This document shows, piece after piece, positions 52,379 through 61,151 of a stretch of 64,000 nucleotides of DNA. The first letter of the stretch is position 1; each line of letters begins with the position of its first letter. A program made the position numbers and the translations under genes. The stretch spans positions 294,251-358,250 of the forward strand of contig NZ_JACKSJ010000062.1 in the NCBI RefSeq assembly GCF_025821665.1, read 5' to 3'. The stretch is from [Mycobacterium] manitobense (GTDB taxonomy: Bacteria; Actinomycetota; Actinomycetes; Mycobacteriales; Mycobacteriaceae). The notes beneath the pieces are model-generated. The model was not told the DNA's origin and did not search any database. It saw nothing but the letters and a program-made list of their open reading frames with translations.

Positions 52379-53617
52379 GTGGATTTCGCACTGCCGCAAC
52401 ATCTTCCGACGCTACTGGAGGAGATGGACGCGTTCATCGAGGCGGAGATCAAACCGCTGGAGCGCGAACACATCCAGTACTTCGACCACCGCCGCGAGTA
52501 CGCGCGCACGGACTGGGAGAACGGCGGGATCCCACGCCGCGAGTGGGAGGACCTGCTCGACGAGATGCGGCGGCGCGCCGACGCGGCGGGCTGGCTGCGC
52601 TACGGACTGCCGTCCCGGTTCGGCGGCCGCGACGGCACCAACATCGACATGGCGGTGATCCGCGAACACCTGGCGCACAAGGGTCTGGGTCTGCACAACG
52701 ATCTGCAGGACGAGTCCTCGATCGTGGGGAACTTCCCCCAGGTCATCATGATGGACCGGTTCGGCACCGAGGCGCAGAAAGCCGAGTGGATCGAAGCCAT
52801 GCTGACCGGCGAGCGGTCGATGGCCTTCGGGCTGACCGAGCCGAAACACGGCTCCGACGCCACCTGGCTCGAGACGCGCGCCGTTCCCGACGGCGACGGC
52901 TGGGTGATCGACGGCACGAAACGGTGGAACACCGGGGTGCACCGCGCCACTCATGACCTGATCTTCGCCCGCACGTCCGGCGAACCCGGCCAGGCGCGGG
53001 GCATCACGGCGTTCCTGGTGCCGACCGACTCCCCCGGCTTCACCGTGCCGTACTACTGGTGGACGTTCAACATGCCGACCGACCACGGCGAGGTGGAGCT
53101 GAAAGACGTCCGCGTGCCTGCCGACGCGGTGCTCGGCGAGGTGGACCGCGGCCTCGAAGTGGGCCAGACGTTCCTGCACGAGAACCGGATCCGGCAGGCG
53201 GCCAGCAGCCTGGGCGCCGCACAGCACTGCATCGACCGTGCGGTCGCCTACGCCAACTCGCGCAACGTGTTCGGCAAACCGCTGGCCGTCAACCAGGCCG
53301 TGCAGTGGCCGCTGGTCGAGCTGCAGACCGAGGCGCAGATGGTGCGCCTGCTGGTGTATTACGCCGCAACCGAACTGGATCGCAGCCACCACATGGAGGT
53401 CTCGGACAAGGTGTCGATGGCCAACTACCGGGCGAACCGGCTGGTGTGTGAGGCCGCCGACCGGGCCATGCAGGTGCACGGCGGCGTGGGCTACAGCCGT
53501 CACGAGCCGTTCGAACACATCTACCGCCACCACCGGCGCTACCGCATCACCGAAGGCGCGGAGGAGATCCAGATCCGGCGGGTGGCGCAGCGGCTCTTCG
53601 GGTTCGGCAAGCGCTGA
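52379..53617 (+). CDS. Acyl-CoA dehydrogenase, LvaC/ACAD10-11-like
   Basis: A 412-residue acyl-CoA dehydrogenase. Domain order is normal: N-terminal helices (EAEIKPLEREHIQYF), FAD-binding MAFGLTEPKHGSDATWLETRA and WVIDGTKRWNTG, C-terminal helices ending MQVHGGVGYSRHEPFEHIYRHHRRYRITEGAEEIQIRRVAQRLFG. The Glu of TEGAEEIQ corresponds to the catalytic base. GTG 52379 follows AGAGGAATCA. A kinase gene and a DUF6285-type gene follow with no gap. In the levulinate pathway and in ACAD10/11-like systems, such dehydrogenases act with a kinase on 4-hydroxyacyl-CoA, removing a phosphate. That role is inferred from the trio. Confidence 0.87.
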   Translation: MDFALPQHLPTLLEEMDAFIEAEIKPLEREHIQYFDHRREYARTDWENGGIPRREWEDLLDEMRRRADAAGWLRYGLPSRFGGRDGTNIDMAVIREHLAHKGLGLHNDLQDESSIVGNFPQVIMMDRFGTEAQKAEWIEAMLTGERSMAFGLTEPKHGSDATWLETRAVPDGDGWVIDGTKRWNTGVHRATHDLIFARTSGEPGQARGITAFLVPTDSPGFTVPYYWWTFNMPTDHGEVELKDVRVPADAVLGEVDRGLEVGQTFLHENRIRQAASSLGAAQHCIDRAVAYANSRNVFGKPLAVNQAVQWPLVELQTEAQMVRLLVYYAATELDRSHHMEVSDKVSMANYRANRLVCEAADRAMQVHGGVGYSRHEPFEHIYRHHRRYRITEGAEEIQIRRVAQRLFGFGKR

Positions 53618-53618
53618 C

Positions 53619-54605
53619 ATGGCGGGCGGCGATGCCGGCACCGGTCTGGCCGGCGCTCTCGTCACGGTGCTGCGGCCGGTGCTCGGGGACTCGGTGGCGG
53701 TGCGCGACCTGCACCGCCTCACCGGCGGGGCCAGCCGCACCACCTGGGCATTCGACGCGGTCACCGACCGGGCCCAGGCGCTGATCCTGCGCACCGGTCC
53801 GGCCGACGAGGTGCATGCGGGCATGGAACTGGAGGCCAGGGCGCAGCAGCGGGCGGCCGCGGTAGGCGCACCGGTGCCTCACATCCTCGCCGCCGACGAT
53901 TCGGCTGCGGCGCTGGGCAATCCGTATCTGATCTGCGGCGCCATCGCGGGCGAGACCATCGTGCGACGGATCTTCCGCGGCCTCGATGACGCCGGGCGCG
54001 ATCGGCTGCTGCGGCAGTGCGCGCAGGCACTGGCCGCGATCCATCGCGCGGACCCCGACGGCATCGGTCTGACACCGGCCGACCCACTGGCCGAGTGGCG
54101 CGAGCGGCTCGACGAGATGGGTGACACCACCGCGACGTTCGAGTGGGCCTTCCGCTGGCTGGAAGCCAACCGGCCGCCGCCGACGCCGCCACGGCTGGTG
54201 CACGGCGACTTCCGGATGGGCAACCTGATCGTCGAGGACTCCGGGCTGGCGGCCGTGCTGGACTGGGAACTCGTCCACATCGGCGAGGTGTACGAGGATC
54301 TGGCCTGGTTCTGCATCCGGGCCTGGCGGTTCGGAGCGCCCGAGCACCTCGGGGCGGGCGGGCTGGGCAGCGTCGAGAGCCTGCTCTCGGAGTACGAGGC
54401 CGCGGGCGGTTGCCCGATCGACCGGGCGGCCTTCCGGTGGTGGCTGGCGGTGGCGACACTGCGCTGGGGCGTCATCTGCCGCTTCCAGGCCGAGCGGCAC
54501 CTCGCCGGGCAGACCCGGTCGGTCGAGCTCGCCGCGATCGGCCGACGGGTCTGCGAAACGGAGTGGGACCTGTTGGAACTGCTGGAAGGACGGGGCCCGA
54601 GGTGA
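53619..54605 (+). CDS. APH-family phosphotransferase, LvaA-like acyl-CoA kinase
   Basis: A 328-residue protein kinase-like (aminoglycoside phosphotransferase) family member. The catalytic loop is HGDFRMGN (H195, D197, N202) and the metal site is LDWE (D215). The N-terminal nucleotide-binding lobe has LTGGASRTTWAF. ATG 53619 is 1 base after the dehydrogenase stop. In ACAD10/11-type and LvaA-type proteins this fold phosphorylates the 4-hydroxyl of a hydroxyacyl-CoA, not an antibiotic. A true aminoglycoside kinase is unlikely given the neighbours. The DUF6285-type gene overlaps its stop, matching the lvaA-lvaB pair. Substrate is inferred. Confidence 0.83.
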   Translation: MAGGDAGTGLAGALVTVLRPVLGDSVAVRDLHRLTGGASRTTWAFDAVTDRAQALILRTGPADEVHAGMELEARAQQRAAAVGAPVPHILAADDSAAALGNPYLICGAIAGETIVRRIFRGLDDAGRDRLLRQCAQALAAIHRADPDGIGLTPADPLAEWRERLDEMGDTTATFEWAFRWLEANRPPPTPPRLVHGDFRMGNLIVEDSGLAAVLDWELVHIGEVYEDLAWFCIRAWRFGAPEHLGAGGLGSVESLLSEYEAAGGCPIDRAAFRWWLAVATLRWGVICRFQAERHLAGQTRSVELAAIGRRVCETEWDLLELLEGRGPR

Positions 54606-54949
54606 TCCACGACGCGCCGCTGCACGGTCGCCCCACCGCCGCCGAGCTCGTCGCCGCCGTTGCCGAGTTCCTCGAGCACGACGTGCGCGAGGCCACCGAG
54701 GGGCAGGTCAACTTCCACGCCCGGGTGGCGGCCAACGTGCTGCGCACCGTCGAACGCGAACTGCTGGACTCGTCGGCAGCGGACGTCGCGGCCGCGGTGC
54801 GCGACCTCGGCTATGACGACGAGACGCACCTCGCCGCGGGCATCCGGGCCGGTGAGCTCGACGACCGGGCCGCCGAGCTGCCGGCCGCTCTGCGGGTGCT
54901 CGTGCGGCACCGCCTCACCGTCGCCCATCCCGGCTACGACGCCACGTGA
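54602..54949 (+). CDS. DUF6285-type small protein, LvaB-like kinase partner
   Basis: A 115-residue mostly helical protein (AAELVAAVAEFLEHDVREAT, VNFHARVAANVLRTVERELL, DDRAAELPAALRVLVRHRLTV). GTG 54602 overlaps the kinase stop, so translation is coupled. Small proteins of this kind accompany APH-family kinases. In Pseudomonas putida levulinate catabolism, LvaB is needed for kinase LvaA to work. I assign it by pattern and position; the helices EFLEHDVREATEGQVNFHARVAANVL fit the DUF6285 family as I recall it. It converges with the methyltransferase gene, overlapping by 16 bases. Confidence 0.75.
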   Translation: MIHDAPLHGRPTAAELVAAVAEFLEHDVREATEGQVNFHARVAANVLRTVERELLDSSAADVAAAVRDLGYDDETHLAAGIRAGELDDRAAELPAALRVLVRHRLTVAHPGYDAT

Positions 54950-55572
54950 CGCACGGTGGCCAGCCAGGCCGGTTCGTCGACCCGGGTGCCGACCGGCACG
55001 CCGTAGGCATCGGTCTGCGCCTGCCCCACCACGCCGCGGTACGTCGTGGTGTCCAGCGCCTCGAACTCCCAGCCGTCGGCGAATGCGCCGCGGATGTCCG
55101 CCTCACTGACCTGCGGCCCGAATCCGCGACCGGCATCCGACAGCGCGAGCACGTGCACCAGCGCGTCGGGCCGGCACACCCGGGACAACCCGGCGACGTA
55201 GCGGGCGCGGTCGGCGGCGTCGAACACGTGGAAGAGCGCGCTGTCGACGATGGTGTCGTACCGGTGCGGCCCGTCCAAGGCCAGCGCGTCGGCGACCTCG
55301 AACCGCGCGTCCACGCCCCTGGCCGCCGCGTTGTCGCGGGCCGTGCGCACGGCGTGCGGCGAGAAGTCGATCCCGACCACGTCGTAGCCGAGGCCGGTCA
55401 GCAGGATCGTGTGCTCGCCAGCACCGCAACCGGCGTCGAGGACGCGACCGCGGATGAGTCCACGCCGTTCCAGCTCGACGATCGCGGGTTGCGGGCCGTC
55501 GATGACCCACGGCGCAGTACCCGACCGGTAGGCGTTGTCGAACACGGACTTGGCGGGTGTCACTTCGGGCAT
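54934..55572 (-). CDS. Class I SAM-dependent methyltransferase
   Basis: A 212-residue methyltransferase. Motif I is VLDAGCGAGEHTILL, motif II VVGIDFSPHAV and the acidic motif VADALAL, followed by YDTIVDSALFHVF and VCRPDALVHVLALSD, the normal Rossmann-fold order. It transfers a methyl group from SAM to an unknown acceptor. The N-terminal SVFDNAYRSGTAPWVIDGPQPAI is typical of the Tellurite-resistance/thiopurine-like subgroup. Start ATG 55572. It converges with the DUF6285-type gene and is divergent from the SnoaL-like gene at 55667. Confidence 0.88.
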   Translation of the reverse strand: MPEVTPAKSVFDNAYRSGTAPWVIDGPQPAIVELERRGLIRGRVLDAGCGAGEHTILLTGLGYDVVGIDFSPHAVRTARDNAAARGVDARFEVADALALDGPHRYDTIVDSALFHVFDAADRARYVAGLSRVCRPDALVHVLALSDAGRGFGPQVSEADIRGAFADGWEFEALDTTTYRGVVGQAQTDAYGVPVGTRVDEPAWLATVRHVAS

Positions 55573-55666
55573 TGCCTGGCCTCTCCTGATGCGGAATCCT
55601 GCTTGTGACCGAAGTGTGGAACCTCAATCGCCGTTGAGGTCAAGTCCCCACGATGAGGAGGTGGCC

Positions 55667-56071
55667 ATGACACCGGCTCCGCCCCGGGCCGCCGACCAGG
55701 TGGCCGACCGGCTCTTCACGGCGATCGAGGCAGGCGACGCCGCCGCCGTCGAACGGCTCTGGGCCGGCGACGTGCTGGTCTGGCACTCCGGCGACCGGCA
55801 GGACAACGACCGCGCGCGGGCGTTGCGGGTAATCGGATGGTTCATCAACCGGACAACCGAACGCCGCTACGAGATACTCGATCGCACACTGTTCGACGGC
55901 GGTTTCGTCCAGCAGCACGTGCTGCGCGCCGCCGGAACGGACGGCGCGACCATCGCGATGCGCGTCTGCATCGTGATCAGAGTGAGCGACGACGGGCTGA
56001 TCACCCGGATCGACGAATACTTCGATCCGGCGGAGATGGCGCCGCTGCTCACTGCGCAACCACGGAGGTGA
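55667..56071 (+). CDS. SnoaL-like nuclear transport factor 2 family protein
   Basis: A 134-residue NTF2-like protein. It has the family opening AADQVADRLFTAIEAGDAAAVERLWAGDVLVWHSG, then RVIGWFINRTTERRYEI and a C-terminal ITRIDEYFDPAEMAPLL, matching the SnoaL/limonene-epoxide-hydrolase-like group (DEYFD being a common C-terminal motif). ATG 55667 has GAGGAGG 6 bases upstream. The frame is open upstream, but this start is clearly favoured. YceI follows 2 bases after the stop and has its own GGAGG. Function is likely ring isomerisation, hydrolysis or ligand binding; not determined. Confidence 0.85.
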   Translation: MTPAPPRAADQVADRLFTAIEAGDAAAVERLWAGDVLVWHSGDRQDNDRARALRVIGWFINRTTERRYEILDRTLFDGGFVQQHVLRAAGTDGATIAMRVCIVIRVSDDGLITRIDEYFDPAEMAPLLTAQPRR

Positions 56072-56073
56072 TC

Positions 56074-56610
56074 ATGGCCAGCTTGGCAGAACTGCTCGCC
56101 AGCCCGCAGGCGGTGGGCGTGTGGACCCTGGTGCCCGACCGGTCCCGCATCGGGTTCAGCAACCGGACGTTCTGGGGCGTCGTGAAGGTGAAGGGGTCGT
56201 TCAGCGACTTCAGTGGCGAGGGACAGATCACCGGGACGGGCGCCGTGTTCGGCCGGGTCGACGTGCGCGCCGACTCACTGAGCACCGGTATCGGGAAACG
56301 CGACGCACACCTGCGGTCGGAGGAGTTCTTCGACGTCGGCGCCCACCCCGAGATCAGCGTCGTCGTGACGGCGGCCGAACCGCGCGACACCGACCGCGCC
56401 GAGCTACGCGCCGACCTGCGCATCAAGGGGGTCTCCCGGCCGATCGAGTTGCCGGCCGTCGTGCAGGTCCTCGACGACGGCGCCATCCGGATCGCCGGTG
56501 AGACGACCATCGACCGCACCGACTTCGGGGTCAGCGGCAACATGATCGGGATGATGGGACCGAAGTCAGGCGTGTCGGCTGATCTGGTGTTCCGCCGCGC
56601 GAGCGCTTAA
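56074..56610 (+). CDS. YceI-family protein
   Basis: A 178-residue lipocalin-like YceI protein. Features are VGVWTLVPDRSRIGFSNRTFWGVVKVKGSFSDFSGEGQITG, ADSLSTGIGKRDAHLRSEEFFDVGAHPEISV (the conserved S-I-x-T-G...R-D-x-H-L-R-S-x-D/E-F-F-D core) and the end DFGVSGNMIGMMGPKSGVSADL. The fold binds polyisoprenoids or similar long lipids. It has no signal peptide, so it acts in the cytosol. ATG 56074 follows GGAGGTGATC. It is paired with the SnoaL-like gene. Specific ligand unknown. Confidence 0.92.
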   Translation: MASLAELLASPQAVGVWTLVPDRSRIGFSNRTFWGVVKVKGSFSDFSGEGQITGTGAVFGRVDVRADSLSTGIGKRDAHLRSEEFFDVGAHPEISVVVTAAEPRDTDRAELRADLRIKGVSRPIELPAVVQVLDDGAIRIAGETTIDRTDFGVSGNMIGMMGPKSGVSADLVFRRASA

Positions 56611-56687
56611 GCGGCGAAACAGGCGGCAACGCATCCTGATTCGCCGACATCGCTGCCGGCGTCCGCGAGGTCGGTAGCATCTCGCGC

Positions 56688-57089
56688 ATGGCCGAGCCGT
56701 CCCGCCCGCTGCGGATCCTGGTGTACAGCGACAATCCGCGCACCCGTGAGGCAGTACAGCTGGCCCTGGGCCGGCGGATCCACCCGGAACTGCCCGAGCT
56801 GTCCTACGTCGACGTCGCCACCGGGCCCATGGTGATCAAGCACATGGACGCCGGCGGCTTCGACCTGGTGATCCTCGACGGAGAGGCCAGTCCGACCGGC
56901 GGCCTGGGCATCGCCAAGCAGCTCAAGGACGAGATCGACGACTGTCCACCCGTCCTGGTGCTGACAGGCCGCCCGGACGACGCCTGGCTGGCCAACTGGT
57001 CGCGCGCCGAGGCCGCGGTGCCCCATCCCATCGACCCGATCCGGCTCGGCGACGCGGTGGTGTCGCTGCTGCGGACGCCGGTGCAGTAG
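56688..57089 (+). CDS. Atypical response-regulator receiver protein (Rv3143-like)
   Basis: A 133-residue single receiver domain without an output domain. The phosphoacceptor Asp64 (LVILDGEAS) and Thr93 (VLVLTGR) are present, but the acidic pair at the end of beta-1 is replaced by YSDN (only D15 remains) and the conserved Lys is His113 (VPHPID). It probably cannot switch in the classical way. The same kind of protein, Rv3143, sits next to nuoA in Mycobacterium tuberculosis, though there a PPE gene intervenes. ATG 56688 starts it. It precedes the nuo operon by about 185 bases, so it may sense or set respiratory state; inference only. Confidence 0.87.
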   Translation: MAEPSRPLRILVYSDNPRTREAVQLALGRRIHPELPELSYVDVATGPMVIKHMDAGGFDLVILDGEASPTGGLGIAKQLKDEIDDCPPVLVLTGRPDDAWLANWSRAEAAVPHPIDPIRLGDAVVSLLRTPVQ

Positions 57090-57273
57090 CCCCGGCACCA
57101 CCCAGGACATCAGAATGCTTGGCGCTCTTGACTCTTGAGCGCGGAGACATGAGCGCTGCGGCGCGCCCAGCCATTGGATACCGATACTAACCAAAACGTG
57201 TGGCGCGGATCGCAAACATGGCTAGGCTGTGGGTTAGCTCACATCGACAGCCACGAGGGGGCGCTTGCGCGGT

Positions 57274-57678
57274 ATGGATTTGTACACACCGATCTTGGTC
57301 TTGGGGGCGATAGCGGCCGCCTTCGCGGTGGTATCGGTGGTGATCTCCATGGTCATCGGCCCAGGCCGGTACAACCGGGCCAAGCTCGAGGCCTATGAGT
57401 GCGGCATCGAACCGCTGGCGCCGCCGTCCGAGCCGCAGACCGGGGGCATGCACAAGGGCGGGTCGCGGTCAGCGACCGTCCAGCGGATCCCGATCAGGTA
57501 CTACCTGACCGCGATGTTGTTCATCGTCTTCGACATCGAGATCGTGTTCCTCTACCCGTGGGCGGTGGCCTTCGACAGTCTGGGACTGTTCGCCCTGGTG
57601 GAGATGCTGCTGTTCATGCTCACCGTCTTCGTGGCCTATGCCTACGTATGGCGGCGGGGAGGCTTGAATTGGGACTAG
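57274..57678 (+). CDS. nuoA: NADH-quinone oxidoreductase subunit A
   Basis: A 134-residue membrane subunit of complex I, with three helices ([73 protein letters not shown]) and the conserved loop [11 protein letters not shown]. Start ATG 57274 gives [10 protein letters not shown], the typical mycobacterial start; a TTG at 57265 is an alternative. It heads the nuo operon, which couples NADH oxidation and menaquinone reduction to proton pumping. Its stop lies inside the start of nuoB. Confidence 0.96.
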   Translation: MDLYTPILVLGAIAAAFAVVSVVISMVIGPGRYNRAKLEAYECGIEPLAPPSEPQTGGMHKGGSRSATVQRIPIRYYLTAMLFIVFDIEIVFLYPWAVAFDSLGLFALVEMLLFMLTVFVAYAYVWRRGGLNWD

Positions 57679-58223
57679 AGGAACGGCTGCCGGGCGGGAT
57701 CCTGCTGTCCACCGTCGAGAAGGTCGCCGGCTACGTCCGCAAGGGCTCGCTGTGGCCGGCCACCTTCGGTCTGGCGTGCTGCGCCATCGAGATGATGTCG
57801 ACGGCGGGCCCGCGGTTCGACATCTCCCGCTTCGGGATGGAGCGGTTCTCGGCGACGCCGCGACAGGCCGACCTGATGATCGTCGCCGGGCGGGTAAGCC
57901 AGAAGATGGCGCCGGTGCTGCGGCAGATCTACGACCAGATGGCCGAACCCAAGTGGGTGCTGGCGATGGGGGTGTGCGCGTCGTCCGGCGGGATGTTCAA
58001 CAACTACGCGGTGGTCCAGGGCGTCGACCACGTGGTGCCGGTGGACATCTACCTGCCCGGCTGCCCGCCGCGTCCGGAGATGCTGCTACACGCAATTCTC
58101 AAGCTGCACGACAAGATTCAGCAGATGCCGCTCGGGGTGAACCGGGAAGAGGCGATCCGTGCGGCCGAAGAGGCCGCTTTGGCGGTGACTCCGACCATCG
58201 AGCTCAAGGGGTTGCTGCGGTGA
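57669..58223 (+). CDS. nuoB: NADH-quinone oxidoreductase subunit B
   Basis: A 184-residue subunit carrying cluster N2. It has the LACCAIEM motif with adjacent Cys residues, the [14 protein letters not shown] and GVCASSGG segments, and [10 protein letters not shown] with the fourth ligand. Start TTG 57669 ([12 protein letters not shown]) overlaps the nuoA end by 10 bases and has GGGGAGG 6 bases upstream; no other start fits the family N-terminus. It sits at the junction of the hydrophilic arm and membrane, passing electrons to menaquinone. Confidence 0.95.
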   Translation: MGLEERLPGGILLSTVEKVAGYVRKGSLWPATFGLACCAIEMMSTAGPRFDISRFGMERFSATPRQADLMIVAGRVSQKMAPVLRQIYDQMAEPKWVLAMGVCASSGGMFNNYAVVQGVDHVVPVDIYLPGCPPRPEMLLHAILKLHDKIQQMPLGVNREEAIRAAEEAALAVTPTIELKGLLR

Positions 58224-58939
58224 CCGAGCACGCGAACGGCAACGGCCACGGCAACGGCGCCGCCGACGGAGACGGCGCCACCACTCCGGAGGTCATCGGC
58301 GTCCGCCGAGGCATGTTCGGAGCCAAGGGCACCGGCGACACGTCGGGCTACGGACGACTGGTGCGCCCGGTGGCCCTGCCCGGTGGCAGCCCCCGCCCCT
58401 ACGGCGGCTACTTCGACGACGTCGTCGACGCCCTCGCCGCCGTACTCGGTGAGGACGCGTACGCGGAGGCCGTCGAGCGGGTGGTGGTGTATCGCGACGA
58501 ACTCACGCTCGAGGTGAGGCGCGAGCACCTGCCCGCGGTGGCGCGTGCGTTACGCGACGATGCCGCACTGCGTTTCGAGCTGTGCCTCGGCGTCAGCGGG
58601 GTGCACTACCCTGACGACGCCGGTCGCGAACTGCACGCGGTGTATCCGCTGATGTCGATCACCCACAACCGTCGGATCCGGCTGGAGGTGGCCGCCCCCG
58701 ACGCCGATGCCCACCTGCCATCGCTTTTCGGCATCTACCCCACGACCGACTGGCACGAGCGCGAGACGTACGACTTCTTCGGCATCGTCTTCGACGGCCA
58801 CCCGTCGCTCACCCGCATCGAGATGCCTGACGACTGGGTGGGACATCCGCAGCGCAAGGACTATCCGTTGGGCGGGATTCCCGTGGAGTACCACGGAGCC
58901 GAGATTCCCCCGCCCGACGAGCGGAGGGCCTACAGCTGA
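58220..58939 (+). CDS. nuoC: NADH-quinone oxidoreductase subunit C
   Basis: A 239-residue 30-kDa subunit of complex I. The central domain is [27 protein letters not shown] and the signature [29 protein letters not shown] is complete, ending with KDYPLGG. GTG 58220 overlaps the nuoB stop. The N-terminal 25 residues are Gly/Asn/His-rich ([17 protein letters not shown]), a low-complexity leader seen in several mycobacterial versions. Its stop TGA and the nuoD ATG share one base (TGATG). Confidence 0.96.
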   Translation: MTEHANGNGHGNGAADGDGATTPEVIGVRRGMFGAKGTGDTSGYGRLVRPVALPGGSPRPYGGYFDDVVDALAAVLGEDAYAEAVERVVVYRDELTLEVRREHLPAVARALRDDAALRFELCLGVSGVHYPDDAGRELHAVYPLMSITHNRRIRLEVAAPDADAHLPSLFGIYPTTDWHERETYDFFGIVFDGHPSLTRIEMPDDWVGHPQRKDYPLGGIPVEYHGAEIPPPDERRAYS

Positions 58940-60279
58940 TGTCTCGAAACCCGAAGCCGCCCAACGACGGCGGTGGTTCCGCGGCAGGTGCCGACACCGT
59001 CGTCGTCGTCGGTGGCGAGGACTGGGACCAGGTGGTGGCCGCCGCGGCGAAGGCGCAGTCCGGTGAGCGCATCGTGGTGAACATGGGCCCCCAGCATCCG
59101 TCCACCCACGGCGTGCTGCGACTCATCCTCGAGATCGAGGGCGAGACGATCATATCGGCGCGTTGCGGCATCGGCTATCTGCACACCGGCATCGAGAAGA
59201 ACCTCGAGTACCGCAACTGGACGCAGGGCGTCACGTTCGTCACCCGGATGGACTACCTGTCACCGTTCTTCAACGAGACCGCCTACTGCCTGGGTGTCGA
59301 GAAGCTGCTCGACGTCACCGACGCGGTGCCCGAGCGCGCCAGCGTGATCCGCGTGATGCTGATGGAGCTGAACCGCATCTCGTCGCACCTGGTGGCGCTG
59401 GCCACCGGCGGCATGGAACTGGGTGCGATGAGCGCCATGTTCTACGGCTTCCGGGAGCGGGAACAGATCCTGTCGGTGTTCGAGCTGATCACCGGACTGC
59501 GGATGAACCACGCCTACATCCGCCCCGGCGGGCTGGCGGCCGACCTGCCCGACGACGCGGTGCCCAGGATCCAGGACCTGCTGGAGCTGCTGCCCCGACG
59601 GCTGCGCGATCTCGAGGACCTGCTCAACGAGAACTACATCTGGAAGGCCCGCACACAGGGCATCGGCTACCTCGACCTGGCCGGCTGCATGGCGTTGGGC
59701 ATCACCGGGCCGGTGCTGCGGTCCACCGGGCTGCCGCACGACCTGCGCAGGGCCCAGCCGTACTGCGGCTACGAGGACTACGAATTCGACGTGATCACCG
59801 ACGACGGCTGCGACGCGTACGGTCGCTACCTGATCCGGGTCAAGGAGATGCGCGAGTCGATCAAGATCGCCCAACAGTGCCTGGACAAGCTGCGGCCCGG
59901 TCCGGTGATGATCACCGACAAGAAGCTGGCCTGGCCAGCCGACCTGAAGCTCGGGCCCGACGGGCTGGGCAACAGCCCCGAGCACATCGCGAAGATCATG
60001 GGCCACTCGATGGAAGGCCTGATCCACCACTTCAAGCTCGTGACCGAAGGCATCCGGGTGCCGGCCGGCCAGGTGTACTCGGCCGTGGAGTCACCGCGCG
60101 GCGAGCTAGGGGTGCACATGGTGTCCGACGGCGGGACCCGCCCCTACCGGGTGCACTACCGCGATCCGTCGTTCACGAATCTGCAAGCGGTGGCGGCGAT
60201 GTGCGAAGGCGGCATGGTGGCCGACGCGATCTCGGCGGTCGCGTCGATCGATCCGGTGATGGGCGGGGTGGATAGATGA
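58939..60279 (+). CDS. nuoD: NADH-quinone oxidoreductase subunit D
   Basis: A 446-residue 49-kDa subunit that forms the quinone-binding site with NuoB. It has [21 protein letters not shown] near the N-terminus, LTP-like [16 protein letters not shown], and the C-terminal [39 protein letters not shown] with the quinone-site residues, ending DPVMGGVDR. The first 45 residues are variable. It overlaps nuoC by one base and nuoE by 4 (ATGA). Confidence 0.97.
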   Translation: MSRNPKPPNDGGGSAAGADTVVVVGGEDWDQVVAAAAKAQSGERIVVNMGPQHPSTHGVLRLILEIEGETIISARCGIGYLHTGIEKNLEYRNWTQGVTFVTRMDYLSPFFNETAYCLGVEKLLDVTDAVPERASVIRVMLMELNRISSHLVALATGGMELGAMSAMFYGFREREQILSVFELITGLRMNHAYIRPGGLAADLPDDAVPRIQDLLELLPRRLRDLEDLLNENYIWKARTQGIGYLDLAGCMALGITGPVLRSTGLPHDLRRAQPYCGYEDYEFDVITDDGCDAYGRYLIRVKEMRESIKIAQQCLDKLRPGPVMITDKKLAWPADLKLGPDGLGNSPEHIAKIMGHSMEGLIHHFKLVTEGIRVPAGQVYSAVESPRGELGVHMVSDGGTRPYRVHYRDPSFTNLQAVAAMCEGGMVADAISAVASIDPVMGGVDR

Positions 60280-61151
60280 CGATCTTCCTGGAACTCGGCC
60301 AGCGCCCCGACGAGGCGGGCCCGCCGATCCACGGACCCTCGGCCTACCCGCCCGACGTGGCCGCGAGGCTGACCGCCGACGCCGCCACGATCATCGCGAA
60401 GTATCCGCAGTCCCGCTCGGCGCTGCTGCCGCTGCTGCACCTGGTGCAGTCCGAGGACGGCTACCTGACCCCGGCGGGCATCGGATTCTGCGCGGATCGA
60501 CTCGGCCTGACCGCCGCCGAGGTCACCGCCGTCGCCACGTTCTACTCGATGTACCGGCGCAATCCCACCGGTGACTTCCTCGTCGGCGTGTGCACCAACA
60601 CCCTGTGCGCGATCATGGGCGGCGACGCGATCCTGGAGGCGCTGCAGGATCATCTGGACATCCACGCCGGTGGGACCACCGGGGACGGTCGCGTCACCCT
60701 CGAGCACATCGAGTGCAACGCCGCGTGCGACTACGCGCCGGTCGTGATGGTCAACTGGGAGTTCTTCGACAACCAGACCCCGTCGTCGGCCCGCGACCTG
60801 GTCGACGAGTTGCGGTCCGGCACGCCGCCCGCGCCGACGCGCGGGGGGCCGCTGTGCACCTTCCGGGAGACGGCCCGCACGCTCGCCGGACTCGGCGATC
60901 CACGGTCCGGCGCCGGAGAGGTCGGCGCCGCCACGCTCGCCGGTCTGCACATCGCGCAGGAGAACTCCATGACGGCACCCGCGCCGACGGCCACGGAGGA
61001 CCGGCCGCCCACCGGTGACAACGGAGCCGCTGCCACGCAGGATGCCGTGGAGACCACCCGCGACGAACCCGCACCCGCGCCGTCGGCCACGGTGCCCGTC
61101 GAGTCGGGTACCGCCGAAACCACCCCGCGCGCAACGGAGTCCGACACATGA
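60276..61151 (+). CDS. nuoE: NADH-quinone oxidoreductase subunit E with extended tail
   Basis: A 291-residue 24-kDa subunit with a thioredoxin-like [2Fe-2S] domain (cluster N1a). Ligands are CTNTLC and CNAAC in the order C-x4-C...C-x3-C. Helices [22 protein letters not shown] and [14 protein letters not shown] are family-typical. After the normal end near residue 230 there is a Pro/Thr/Ala/Glu-rich tail of about 60 residues with no fold. ATG 60276 overlaps nuoD; its stop overlaps nuoF. The tail is likely disordered and may be tolerated or have a regulatory use. Confidence 0.95.
   Translation: MTIFLELGQRPDEAGPPIHGPSAYPPDVAARLTADAATIIAKYPQSRSALLPLLHLVQSEDGYLTPAGIGFCADRLGLTAAEVTAVATFYSMYRRNPTGDFLVGVCTNTLCAIMGGDAILEALQDHLDIHAGGTTGDGRVTLEHIECNAACDYAPVVMVNWEFFDNQTPSSARDLVDELRSGTPPAPTRGGPLCTFRETARTLAGLGDPRSGAGEVGAATLAGLHIAQENSMTAPAPTATEDRPPTGDNGAAATQDAVETTRDEPAPAPSATVPVESGTAETTPRATESDT

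Noticed and set aside
52412..53824. 470-residue minus-strand frame over the acyl-CoA dehydrogenase
   Set aside because: Shadow frame; the + strand gene has all family motifs and operon overlaps.
53619..54605. Aminoglycoside-resistance kinase
   Set aside because: The APH fold is shared by acyl-CoA-linked kinases; the neighbouring dehydrogenase and DUF6285-type genes make resistance unlikely.
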